Translations under genes and position numbers: made by a program
Source of the DNA: Actinomycetes bacterium
GTDB lineage: Bacteria; Actinomycetota; Actinomycetes; Actinomycetales; Microbacteriaceae
Assembly: GCA_023432005.1 (NCBI GenBank)
Contig: JAEYVF010000005.1
Location: 1-13,279, forward strand
Length of the DNA: 13,279 nucleotides
Direction of reading: 5' to 3'
The notes under the pieces: generated by a model
The model's database searches: none
Told to the model about the DNA's origin: nothing
The model's input: only the letters and a program-made list of their open reading frames with translations
Part shown: positions 6,371 to 12,079 of the stretch, piece after piece
How positions within the stretch are numbered: position 1 is the stretch's first letter
Layout: every line of letters starts with the position of its first letter

Positions 6371-6817
6371 ATGGCCGACCTCGCGCGGGTGCGCACCTGG
6401 GCCGACGCGCTCATCCGATTGCACCTCGACCCGAGCTGGACCTTCGCGTTCGACCACGCGAAGACCCGCGCGGGCCTGTGCAACTACACGGCGAAGCGCA
6501 TCTCGGTGTCACGCCACATCGCGTCGCTGTCCGACGACGACGCCATCCATCAGGTGCTGCTGCACGAGGTGGCGCACGCCATCGCGGGACAGCGGGCGGG
6601 GCACGGCCCCCGGTGGCGCGCGGTCGCAGCCGATCTCGGCTACGAGGGCGGTCGCACCCACGACGGACCCGTGCCGAGCGAGCTCGCGCCCTGGGTCGGC
6701 ACGTGCCCCAACGGGCACGTGAGTTACCGCTACCGGCGTCCCACCCGCCCCAACTCGTGCGGGGTGTGCTCGCGCCGCTTCGATCCGCGCTACCGCATCG
6801 ACTGGGCGCGCCGCTGA
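6371..6817 (+). CDS. SprT-like zinc metalloprotease-domain protein
   Basis: This 148-residue protein has the SprT-like fold, related to the protease domain of eukaryotic SPRTN, which acts on DNA-protein crosslinks. The role of short bacterial homologues is not settled. The zinc-binding motif HEVAHAIAG has H65, E66 and H69, with H78 in GHGPRW the likely third ligand. A C-terminal zinc ribbon is formed by C112, H116, C130 and C133 (TCPNGH...CGVC). The N-terminal third contains FDHAKTRAGLCNYTAKRISVS, the strand region usual before the HExxH helix. The start ATG at 6371 follows GGAGG by 9 nt. That GGAGG lies inside the end of the preceding gene, which suggests translational coupling. Confidence 0.88.
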   Translation: MADLARVRTWADALIRLHLDPSWTFAFDHAKTRAGLCNYTAKRISVSRHIASLSDDDAIHQVLLHEVAHAIAGQRAGHGPRWRAVAADLGYEGGRTHDGPVPSELAPWVGTCPNGHVSYRYRRPTRPNSCGVCSRRFDPRYRIDWARR

Positions 6818-6850
6818 CGAGGCCCGCTCGATGCGGCCTCCCCCGCCTGA

Positions 6851-6865
6851 GATGCTGGTGATGTG
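6851..6865 (+). promoter_or_regulatory. Putative -10 box of a leaderless transcript for the CGNR gene
   Basis: GATGCT (6851-6856) is followed by 6 nt and then the GTG start at 6863. This is the spacing at which transcription would start on the first base of the start codon. No SD precedes the gene. No -35 element is recognisable, so this rests on spacing alone. Confidence 0.3.
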
Positions 6866-7513
6866 AGCACCGGCCAGTGGATCCCGACCCCTGATGGCGA
6901 GGCGTGGCACTTCGACGCCGGCGCCGAGAGCCTCGACTTCGCCTCCACGGGTCCCGTGGGCGACAGCCCCGCGCTCGGGGAGCGCCTCCACGCTCCCGGC
7001 GACCTCGGCACCTGGCTCGCCGAGCGGGTGGCCACGCTGCGGGCCGACGACGTGACCGAGCGCGACCTCGCCGACGCCCTCATCCTGCGCGGCGCCCTCG
7101 CGCGTCTCTACACGGCGGCCGCCGACGGCGCGTCGCCCGACGCCGACGATGTCGACACCGTCAACCTCTTCGCGGCGACGCCCGACATCCCGCCCGCCCT
7201 GCCCGGCGGGCGACGCCAGGCAGGCACGGGCCGCATCCGCCCCGCACAGGCGCTCTCGATGCTCGCGCGCGACGCGATCGCCGCGCTCGGCGCGCCTGAC
7301 GGGCGCATCCGACGCTGCGCCGCCGACGACTGCCGCACCGTCTACCGCGACGAGTCGCGCACCAACAGCCGACGCTGGTGCTCCATGCAGCGCTGCGGCA
7401 ACCGCGCCAAGGTGCGCGCCCACCGCGCCCGCGTGCGGCAGACCGCAGGGGTCTCGGCCGATCGCCCAGCTCAGGCCTGGGTGACCCGCACGTCCTTCCA
7501 GAACGCGACGTAG
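6863..7513 (+). CDS. CGNR zinc-finger protein with ABATE-like N-terminus
   Basis: This is a 216-residue predicted DNA-binding protein of the actinobacterial CGNR family. The C-terminal zinc finger spans about residues 150-192, with C152, C157, C173 and C178 as ligands and the signature CGNR at 178-181, followed by a basic KVRAHRAR helix. The preceding part, with a possible strand LDFASTG near residues 24-30 and a helical stretch from about 45 to 145, corresponds to the ABATE ligand-like domain found with this finger. Members are generally called stress-related transcription regulators, but targets are unknown. The start is GTG at 6863, 45 nt after the SprT gene. It has no SD and may be leaderless. 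The last 13-14 codons overlap the end of the opposite-strand DUF427 gene. Confidence 0.82.
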   Translation: MSTGQWIPTPDGEAWHFDAGAESLDFASTGPVGDSPALGERLHAPGDLGTWLAERVATLRADDVTERDLADALILRGALARLYTAAADGASPDADDVDTVNLFAATPDIPPALPGGRRQAGTGRIRPAQALSMLARDAIAALGAPDGRIRRCAADDCRTVYRDESRTNSRRWCSMQRCGNRAKVRAHRARVRQTAGVSADRPAQAWVTRTSFQNAT

Positions 7514-7785
7514 CCGGCGAAGTCACGACCCACGCGCTCGATCGCCGACGCATACGGCTGCGGGTACGTCCACGCGCGGTCGGTGAGCCACGTGCCGTCG
7601 TCGTGCACGCTGAGGTACTGGCACTCGCCCTTCCACGGGCACGTGTACGGGGTCGGGCTGTGACGCACCGCTCCCTCCCGCACCGCCGAGGGCGGGAAGT
7701 ACACGTTCCCCTCGATGTGGATGACGTCGCCGTCCTGGGCCTGTGCGATCACCTGATCGCCGAGCTTCGCGAGATACACGAGCAT
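7471..7785 (-). CDS. DUF427 family protein
   Basis: This small 104-residue cytoplasmic protein belongs to the DUF427 family (PF04248), a compact beta-fold family with no proven general function. Signature stretches are HIEGNVYFPPSAV (23-35), TPYTCPWKGECQYLSV (45-60), AWTYPQP (71-77) and GYVAFWKDVRV (91-101), covering the family's full length. The start is ATG at 7785 with no convincing SD. It lies 33 nt downstream of the ComB-like gene on the same strand, so co-transcription is likely. Its last 43 nt overlap the convergent CGNR gene. Confidence 0.88.
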   Translation of the reverse strand: MLVYLAKLGDQVIAQAQDGDVIHIEGNVYFPPSAVREGAVRHSPTPYTCPWKGECQYLSVHDDGTWLTDRAWTYPQPYASAIERVGRDFAGYVAFWKDVRVTQA

Positions 7786-7818
7786 CGAGGCTAGGCGAGA
7801 TCCCGCGATCCCGCCGGG

Positions 7819-8313
7819 TCAGCGCAGGCGCCGCACCTCGGCGACGGGCGTGAGGTCGAGCTGCACCCCGCCGAGCTCGCGCGCGGACACGGAGGCCGAC
7901 ACGAGGTGGCGGGTCGCGTTGCGCAGCCCCGAGAACGCGGATGCCGCGGCCGCGGCCTCCGGGGACTGGTGGTCGATGCCGAGCTCCGCGATCGCGTCGA
8001 TGACGGCGCCCGCGCCCAGCAGATCCTCGACGGCGAAGCGGAGCGCGCCGTCGCCCTCCCGCACGCCCGCGGCGACGACCGAGACGACGAATCGCCCGCC
8101 GAGCTCGGCTTGGCGCTCGAGCGACCAGCGCGCCACGGCATCCGCGCTGCGCAGCCCGCCCGCGACGATCTCGACCCCGAGCTCGGGCACCTCCTCGGCC
8201 CCCAGCTCGTCGACCCACACGATCGCGTGGGCGCCCTCGGTCACGGCGCGGGCGCCGTCGGCACCCCACTCGAAGCGGACCTGGTAGCTGCTCTGGGTGC
8301 GGGGCGAACTCAT
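7819..8313 (-). CDS. Short ComB-like protein (2-phosphosulfolactate phosphatase family)
   Basis: The protein is 164 residues. It resembles actinobacterial proteins annotated as 2-phosphosulfolactate phosphatase (ComB family, PF04029). The recognisable parts are YQVRFEWGADGARAV at the start, AGGLRSADAVA (51-61), VVSVVAAG followed by LRFAVEDLLGAGAVIDAI (91-108, the family's acidic ED motif at E96-D97) and FSGLRNATRHL (127-137). Archaeal and bacillary ComB is about 230 residues, so this is a shortened version. The family is Mg-dependent and acts in coenzyme M or sulfolactate metabolism, but no other gene of those pathways is nearby. The real activity is therefore uncertain. The start is ATG at 8313. 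The frame is open much further upstream, but no family sequence is seen there. Confidence 0.65.
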   Translation of the reverse strand: MSSPRTQSSYQVRFEWGADGARAVTEGAHAIVWVDELGAEEVPELGVEIVAGGLRSADAVARWSLERQAELGGRFVVSVVAAGVREGDGALRFAVEDLLGAGAVIDAIAELGIDHQSPEAAAAASAFSGLRNATRHLVSASVSARELGGVQLDLTPVAEVRRLR

Positions 8314-8326
8314 GCCCCCGAGGGTA
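8311..8326 (-). promoter_or_regulatory. Putative -10 box of a leaderless transcript for the ComB-like gene
   Basis: On the minus strand TACCCT (8326-8321) is followed by 7 nt and then the ATG at 8313, consistent with transcription starting at the start codon. No SD of normal spacing precedes the ATG and no -35 is evident. Confidence 0.35.
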
Positions 8327-8377
8327 TCGACGGCTGGGCATCCGCCCCGAAGTGGGATGTCACGCGACGAAACCCTT

Positions 8378-8410
8378 GGGTTGAGTAGCCCGCAGGGCGT
8401 GTCGAAACCC
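8378..8410. repeat. REP-like imperfect palindrome
   Basis: GGGTTGAGTAGCCC, a GCA loop, then GGGCGTGTCGAAACCC form an imperfect stem with a perfect GCCC/GGGC apex and paired GGGTT/AACCC ends. From memory, dispersed intergenic palindromes with this pattern (a GAGTAG half and a TCGAAACC half flanking a GC-rich apex) are common in Microbacteriaceae genomes. Here it lies between the ComB-like gene and the helicase gene. A second copy of CGAAACCC stands just upstream at about 8368-8375. Confidence 0.5.
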
Positions 8411-8583
8411 GCTAAGGTTGCCGAGGCGCGTCTCCGCGCCCGCGTCGTGAACGCATCCCTCGTCGCCCGCACCGCATCCGCGGAAGCCGCGGTGACTGAC
8501 ATCTCTTCCCGGCGAACCCGACGTGCCGTCCGGCACGCTCGCCCATCGTGCGCCCGTGCGCGCATCACCACTCGAAAGCACCC
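8411..8583 (+). promoter_or_regulatory. Hairpin-rich leader of the helicase gene
   Basis: A possible -10 box TAAGGT lies at 8413-8418 without a clear -35. If used, the transcript would start near 8425 with a leader of about 160 nt. The leader contains a perfect 6-bp tetraloop hairpin (GGCGCG 8425-8430 with CGCGCC 8435-8440) and a CCGCGG-AAG-CCGCGG element near 8480. It also contains CGTGCC (8522-8527) pairing with GGCACG (8532-8537). No ORF with an SD is seen in it. DEAD-box helicase leaders are often autoregulatory, but that role here is inference. Confidence 0.3.
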
Positions 8584-10089
8584 ATGACCACCGACTTCCG
8601 CACGCTCGGCGTGCCCGCCCCGCTCGTCGCCGCCCTCGCGGCCGACGGCAAGACCGAGGCCTTCCCCATCCAGGCCGACACCCTCCCCGACACGCTCGCC
8701 GGCCGCGACGTGCTCGGCCGCGGCCGTACCGGCTCCGGCAAGACGATCGCCTTCGCGCTCCCGCTCGTGGCGCGCCTCGGCACGAAGCTCGCGGGCGGCG
8801 GACGCCGCAGCGGGCTGCCGCTCGGCCTCGTGCTCGCCCCGACGCGCGAGCTCGCGACCCAGATCGCCGCGACGCTCACGCCGCTCGCCGACGCCTACGG
8901 CCTCACCATCACGACCATCTACGGCGGCGTCTCGCAGAGCCGCCAGGTGGCGGCGCTGCGCGACGGCGTCGACATCATCGTCGCGTGCCCCGGCCGGCTG
9001 GAGGACCTCATGGGCCAGCGGCTCGTGCGCCTCGACGCGATCGAGATCACCGTCATCGACGAGGCCGACCACATGGCCGACCTGGGCTTCCTGCCGGGCG
9101 TCACGCGCATCCTCGCGGCGACCCCCGCGGGCGGGCAGCGCCTGCTGTTCTCGGCGACGCTCGACAACGGCGTCGACAAGCTCGTGCAGCGCTTCCTCGA
9201 GAACCCCGTCATGCACTCCGTCGACGAGATCGACCAGCCGCCCGTCAAGATGACGCACCACGTGTTCGGCACCGCCGACGCGGATGCCAAGAAGGACCTC
9301 GTGCGGGCGCTCGCCTCGGGCCGCGGCCGTCGCATCCTGTTCATGCGCACCAAGCACCACGCCAAGCGCCTCGCGCAGCAGCTCACCGCCTCGGGCATCC
9401 CGGCCGTCGACCTGCACGGCAACCTGTCGCAGCCGCAGCGCGACCGCAACCTCGCGGCCTTCTCGTCGGGCGATGCCCGCGTGCTCGTGGCGACGGATGT
9501 CGCGGCGCGCGGCGTGCACGTCGACGGCGTCGAGCTCGTCGTGCACGTGGATCCGCCCATGGAGCACAAGGCGTACCTGCACCGCTCGGGTCGCACCGCC
9601 CGCGCGGGCTCGGAGGGCGACGTCGTCACCCTCGTGCTGCCCGCGCAGGAGAAGGACGTGGCGCAGCTCATGCGCAAGGCCGGCATCGATGCGAGCGTGC
9701 AGCGCGTCACCGCGGATGCCGCTCCCGTCGCCGCGCTCGTCGGCGAGGTCGCCGAGTACGTCAAGCCCGAGCCGAAGGCCGCCCGCCCGCAGCAGGGTGG
9801 CGCAGGACGCAGCCAGGGTGCCAACGCGCAGCGCAAGCGCGCGGCACGCGAGGCCCGCGACGGCGTGCAGCAGCCGCGTTCGGACCGTCCGCGCCGTGAC
9901 CGCTCCGGTCGCCCCGCGGCGAAGTCGCAGGGCCAGAGCCAGGGCCAGTCACGCGGCCAGGGCCAGTCACGCGGGCAGTCGCCGCGCGGCACCCGCTCCG
10001 GCAGCGCGCCCGTCTACAGCTCCTCGAGCGCGGCACCCCAGGGCAACCCGCGTACGGGCGGCCGCCGGGCGGCGCGCCCGGCCGGCTGA
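8584..10089 (+). CDS. DEAD-box RNA helicase
   Basis: This 501-residue ATP-dependent RNA helicase probably acts in RNA remodelling, ribosome assembly or cold adaptation. All core motifs are present: Q motif with Q30, motif I GRTGSGKT (47-54), Ia PTRELA (86-91), GG (114-115), Ib CPGR (135-138, with C in place of the usual T), II DEAD (159-162) and III SAT (190-192). In the second domain are ILFMRTK (251-257), LVATDVAARGVHVDGV (301-316) and HRSGRTAR (333-340). From about residue 395 the tail is disordered and basic, rich in R, Q, G and S with GQS/RGQ repeats, a typical RNA-binding extension of RhlE-type helicases. ATG at 8584 is preferred over an upstream ATG at 8548, because the family N-terminus (DFRTLGVPAPL) begins just after it. 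The SD is weak. The stop lies 23 nt from the convergent Nudix gene. Confidence 0.95.
   Translation: MTTDFRTLGVPAPLVAALAADGKTEAFPIQADTLPDTLAGRDVLGRGRTGSGKTIAFALPLVARLGTKLAGGGRRSGLPLGLVLAPTRELATQIAATLTPLADAYGLTITTIYGGVSQSRQVAALRDGVDIIVACPGRLEDLMGQRLVRLDAIEITVIDEADHMADLGFLPGVTRILAATPAGGQRLLFSATLDNGVDKLVQRFLENPVMHSVDEIDQPPVKMTHHVFGTADADAKKDLVRALASGRGRRILFMRTKHHAKRLAQQLTASGIPAVDLHGNLSQPQRDRNLAAFSSGDARVLVATDVAARGVHVDGVELVVHVDPPMEHKAYLHRSGRTARAGSEGDVVTLVLPAQEKDVAQLMRKAGIDASVQRVTADAAPVAALVGEVAEYVKPEPKAARPQQGGAGRSQGANAQRKRAAREARDGVQQPRSDRPRRDRSGRPAAKSQGQSQGQSRGQGQSRGQSPRGTRSGSAPVYSSSSAAPQGNPRTGGRRAARPAG
9941..9974 (+). repeat. Tandem 18-bp repeat in the helicase tail
   Basis: AGGGCCAGTCACGCGG occurs at 9941-9956 and again at 9959-9974, an 18-bp period encoding a six-residue unit. 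Degenerate further copies (GGCCAGAGCC, CGGGCAGTCGCC) flank it. It lies within the disordered basic tail, so length variation between strains would be tolerated. Confidence 0.7.
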
Positions 10090-10112
10090 CCGCCGAGCTC
10101 GACGACGCGGCG

Positions 10113-10679
10113 TCAGCCCAGCACGCCGACGGACGCGAGCGCCGCGCGCAGCAGCGTGCCGCGTCCGCCCTCGAGCTCCGCGTGGAACGTGGGTGACGAC
10201 GCCTCGGCGGGCGTCACCCACGTGAGCTCGAGAGCGTCCTGGCGCGGCTCGAAGCTCCCGGTCACCGGCACGACGTAGGCGAGCGAGACCGCGTGCTGAC
10301 GCTCGTCGACGTACGCCGAGAGGCCGGGGATCGGGAAGTACTCGGCCACCTGGAAGGGCACGGGGCTCGCCGGCAGCTGCGGGAACGCCATGGGCCCGAG
10401 GTCCTTCTCGAGGTGGCGGAAGAGCGCGTCGCGGATCGTCTCGCCGTACATCACGCGGCCCGACACGAGCGTGCGGGTGATCTCGCCCTGCGCGTTCGCG
10501 CGCAGCAGCACGCCCACCTGCGTCACGACGCCGAGACCGTCGACCCGCACGGGCACCGCCTCGACGTAGAGCAGCGGGATGCGGCCGCGCACCCAGTCGA
10601 GATCGGCATCCGACAACCATGCCGAGTTCGGCTCCTCCTCGCGCGGAGGTTCGGGGATGCCGGCGCCCACGGTGCTCAT
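10113..10679 (-). CDS. Nudix-fold protein with degenerate Nudix box (DUF4916-like)
   Basis: This 188-residue protein resembles the actinobacterial Nudix/DUF4916 group. The N-terminus contains WLSDADLDWVRGRIPLLYVE. The fold continues with strands before the Nudix-box position, GRVMYGETIRDALFRHLEKD from residue 74. Against the consensus GX5EX7REUXEEXGU, G74, E80, R88, L90 and G95 are kept. The first E of REUXEE is H89 and the last two are K92 and D93, so the metal-binding acidic residues are largely lost and ordinary hydrolysis of nucleoside diphosphate derivatives is unlikely. The C-terminal part (YFPIPGLSAYVDERQHAVSLAYVVPVTG) keeps the beta-structure. The start is ATG at 10679, without an SD and possibly leaderless. 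It is divergent from the hydrolase gene, with an inverted repeat between them, and its 3' end faces the helicase gene. Confidence 0.78.
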   Translation of the reverse strand: MSTVGAGIPEPPREEEPNSAWLSDADLDWVRGRIPLLYVEAVPVRVDGLGVVTQVGVLLRANAQGEITRTLVSGRVMYGETIRDALFRHLEKDLGPMAFPQLPASPVPFQVAEYFPIPGLSAYVDERQHAVSLAYVVPVTGSFEPRQDALELTWVTPAEASSPTFHAELEGGRGTLLRAALASVGVLG

Positions 10680-10691
10680 GCGTTCATTGTG
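10679..10691 (-). promoter_or_regulatory. Putative -10 box of a leaderless transcript for the Nudix gene
   Basis: On the minus strand CACAAT (10691-10686) is followed by 6 nt and then the ATG at 10679. There is no SD, so leaderless expression fits. The box overlaps the left arm of the inverted repeat 10681-10712. Confidence 0.35.
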
Positions 10692-10712
10692 TCGCACCCG
10701 CTCGCATGAACG
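10681..10712. promoter_or_regulatory. Operator-like inverted repeat between divergent genes
   Basis: CGTTCAT (10681-10687) and ATGAACG (10706-10712) are perfect inverted arms separated by 18 bp in a 58-bp divergent intergenic region. The left arm overlaps the predicted -10 box of the Nudix gene and the right arm sits upstream of the predicted -10 of the hydrolase gene. A dimeric regulator bound here could control both genes. No adjacent regulator gene is seen. Confidence 0.35.
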
Positions 10713-10725
10713 GGGGCGATGGGGG

Positions 10726-10740
10726 CACCATGGAGGGGTG
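10726..10740 (+). promoter_or_regulatory. Putative -10 box of a leaderless transcript for the hydrolase gene
   Basis: CACCAT (10726-10731) is followed by 6 nt and then the GTG at 10738. A GGAGG lies between them but only 1 nt from the GTG, too close to serve as an SD. That favours leaderless initiation. No -35 is recognisable. Confidence 0.35.
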
Positions 10741-11376
10741 ACCGACCTGTCGATCAACCCCGACCTCGTCGTCTGGAGCGCAGCGCCGGGAGCCCGGCAC
10801 CAGCATCCGCTCGTTCTCGTGATGCACGGTCGCGGTGCCGACGAGCACGATCTCGCGAGCCTGTTCGCGTTGCTGCCCACGGGGTTCGTCTACGCGTCGC
10901 TGCGCGCGCCGCACTCCTACGGCACCGGCTTCGCGTGGTTCGACGACACGGTCGAGCAGCCCGGCAGTCCCCGTCTCAGCTCGGCCGACACCATGGCGGA
11001 CGCCGTGCTCGCGTGGGTACGGCACCTGCCGTGGCAGCCGACGACGGTCGGCACCCTCGGCTTCTCGCAGGGCGGGGCGATGGCCGTGCACCTGCTGCGC
11101 CAGGGCCGCGGCATCGTGTCGTTCGCGGCCAACATGTCCGGGTTCGTGGTGGCAGGCCCCCACCCCTCGGATGCGTCGCTCGCCCTCGATCCGCCGCCCG
11201 CGTACTGGGGCCGCGGCTCTGCCGATCCGTTCTTCACACCCGAGCTCGTGCACCGCGCCGAGACCTGGCTGCCCGCGCACACCAAGCTCACGAGCGCCGT
11301 CTACCCGGGGCTCGGCCACTCGGTGTCGGACGACATGCTGCGCGATGTCGGCGACTTCCTGCGCGCGCGCCTCTGA
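10738..11376 (+). CDS. Alpha/beta-hydrolase, carboxylesterase/phospholipase type
   Basis: This 212-residue cytoplasmic serine hydrolase belongs to the Abhydrolase_2 family (PF02230 type), whose members hydrolyse short esters or lysophospholipids. The catalytic triad is visible: S110 in the nucleophile elbow GFSQGG, D163 in GSADPFF and H194 in GLGHSV. The oxyanion-loop motif LVMHGRGADEHDL (27-39) and the strand FVYASLRAP (50-58) are standard, and the length is normal for the family. No signal peptide is present. GTG at 10738 is chosen because family sequence begins right after it. The longer frame upstream overlaps the divergent Nudix gene and is not credible. It ends 34 nt from the convergent response-regulator gene. 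The physiological substrate is unknown. Confidence 0.88.
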   Translation: MTDLSINPDLVVWSAAPGARHQHPLVLVMHGRGADEHDLASLFALLPTGFVYASLRAPHSYGTGFAWFDDTVEQPGSPRLSSADTMADAVLAWVRHLPWQPTTVGTLGFSQGGAMAVHLLRQGRGIVSFAANMSGFVVAGPHPSDASLALDPPPAYWGRGSADPFFTPELVHRAETWLPAHTKLTSAVYPGLGHSVSDDMLRDVGDFLRARL

Positions 11377-11388
11377 CCCCGCCGGAGA

Positions 11389-11403
11389 CGAGCGCGGCGC
11401 TCG
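11389..11403. terminator. Possible bidirectional terminator between convergent genes
   Basis: CGAGCGC and GCGCTCG form a 7-bp perfect inverted repeat around a single base, a 5-bp stem with a 5-nt loop in practice. It lies in the 34-bp gap between the hydrolase stop and the response-regulator stop. There is no U-tract on either side, so it is a weak prediction. Confidence 0.3.
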
Positions 11404-11410
11404 GAACGGA

Positions 11411-12079
11411 TCAGCCGCCCGCGACGCCCGTCTCGTAGGCGAGCACGACGGCCTGCACCCGATCGCGCAGCCCGAGCTTGCCGAGCACGCGCGCCACGTG
11501 GGTCTTCACGGTCGCCTCGGAGAGCACGAACCGCTCGGCGATCTCGGCGTTGCTGAGCCCCTCGCCGAGCGCCGCGAAGATCTCGTGCTCGCGCGGGGTG
11601 AGCACCTCGAGACGCGCGTCTCCCCGGGGGGCGCGCTCGGCATCCGGGAGCCGTTCGGCGAAGAGCTCGAGCATGCGACGCGTGACGCGGGGGGCTACGG
11701 CCGCGTCGCCCGCGGCGACCGAGCGGATGGCGGCCACGAGCTCCGCGGGCCGTGCGTCCTTCAGGAGGAAGCCGCTCGCCCCCGCGCGGAGGGCCGCGAA
11801 CGCGTACTCGTCGAGGTCGAAGGTCGTGAGGATGATGACGCGGGCCCCGGGGGCCTCGGCGATGATGCGGCGCGTGGCCTCGATGCCGTCGACGCCCGGC
11901 ATACGCACGTCCATGAGCACGACGTCGGGCTGCAGCGCGCGCGTCATCGACACGCCCGCGGCGCCGTCGCCGGCCTCGCCGACGACCTCGATGTCGTCTT
12001 CGGCGCCGAGCACCATGCGGAAGCCCATGCGCAGCATCGACTGGTCGTCGACGAGCAGCACGCGGATCGCCTCGCTCAT
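11411..12079 (-). CDS. NarL/LuxR-family response regulator
   Basis: This 222-residue two-component transcription regulator is complete. Receiver domain, residues 5-125: acidic pair D11/D12, phospho-acceptor D57 in VLMDVRMPG, T85/T86 in ILTTFD and K107 in FLLKDA, so all switch residues are intact. After a linker (about 130-155) comes the LuxR-type helix-turn-helix, LTPREHEIFAALGEGLSNAE (from residue 160) through ATVKTHVARVLGKL, residues 160-215. The start ATG at 12079 overlaps the TGA of the upstream kinase gene (ATGA), with AGGGGAG as SD, indicating tight translational coupling and a cognate pair. Targets are not identifiable here. No similar binding site could be recognised in the window. 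Confidence 0.96.
   Translation of the reverse strand: MSEAIRVLLVDDQSMLRMGFRMVLGAEDDIEVVGEAGDGAAGVSMTRALQPDVVLMDVRMPGVDGIEATRRIIAEAPGARVIILTTFDLDEYAFAALRAGASGFLLKDARPAELVAAIRSVAAGDAAVAPRVTRRMLELFAERLPDAERAPRGDARLEVLTPREHEIFAALGEGLSNAEIAERFVLSEATVKTHVARVLGKLGLRDRVQAVVLAYETGVAGG

Noticed and set aside
7819..9582. A 587-codon minus-strand frame including the ComB-like sequence
   Set aside because: Only the last 164 codons resemble a protein family. The upstream part is antisense to the helicase gene and its leader.
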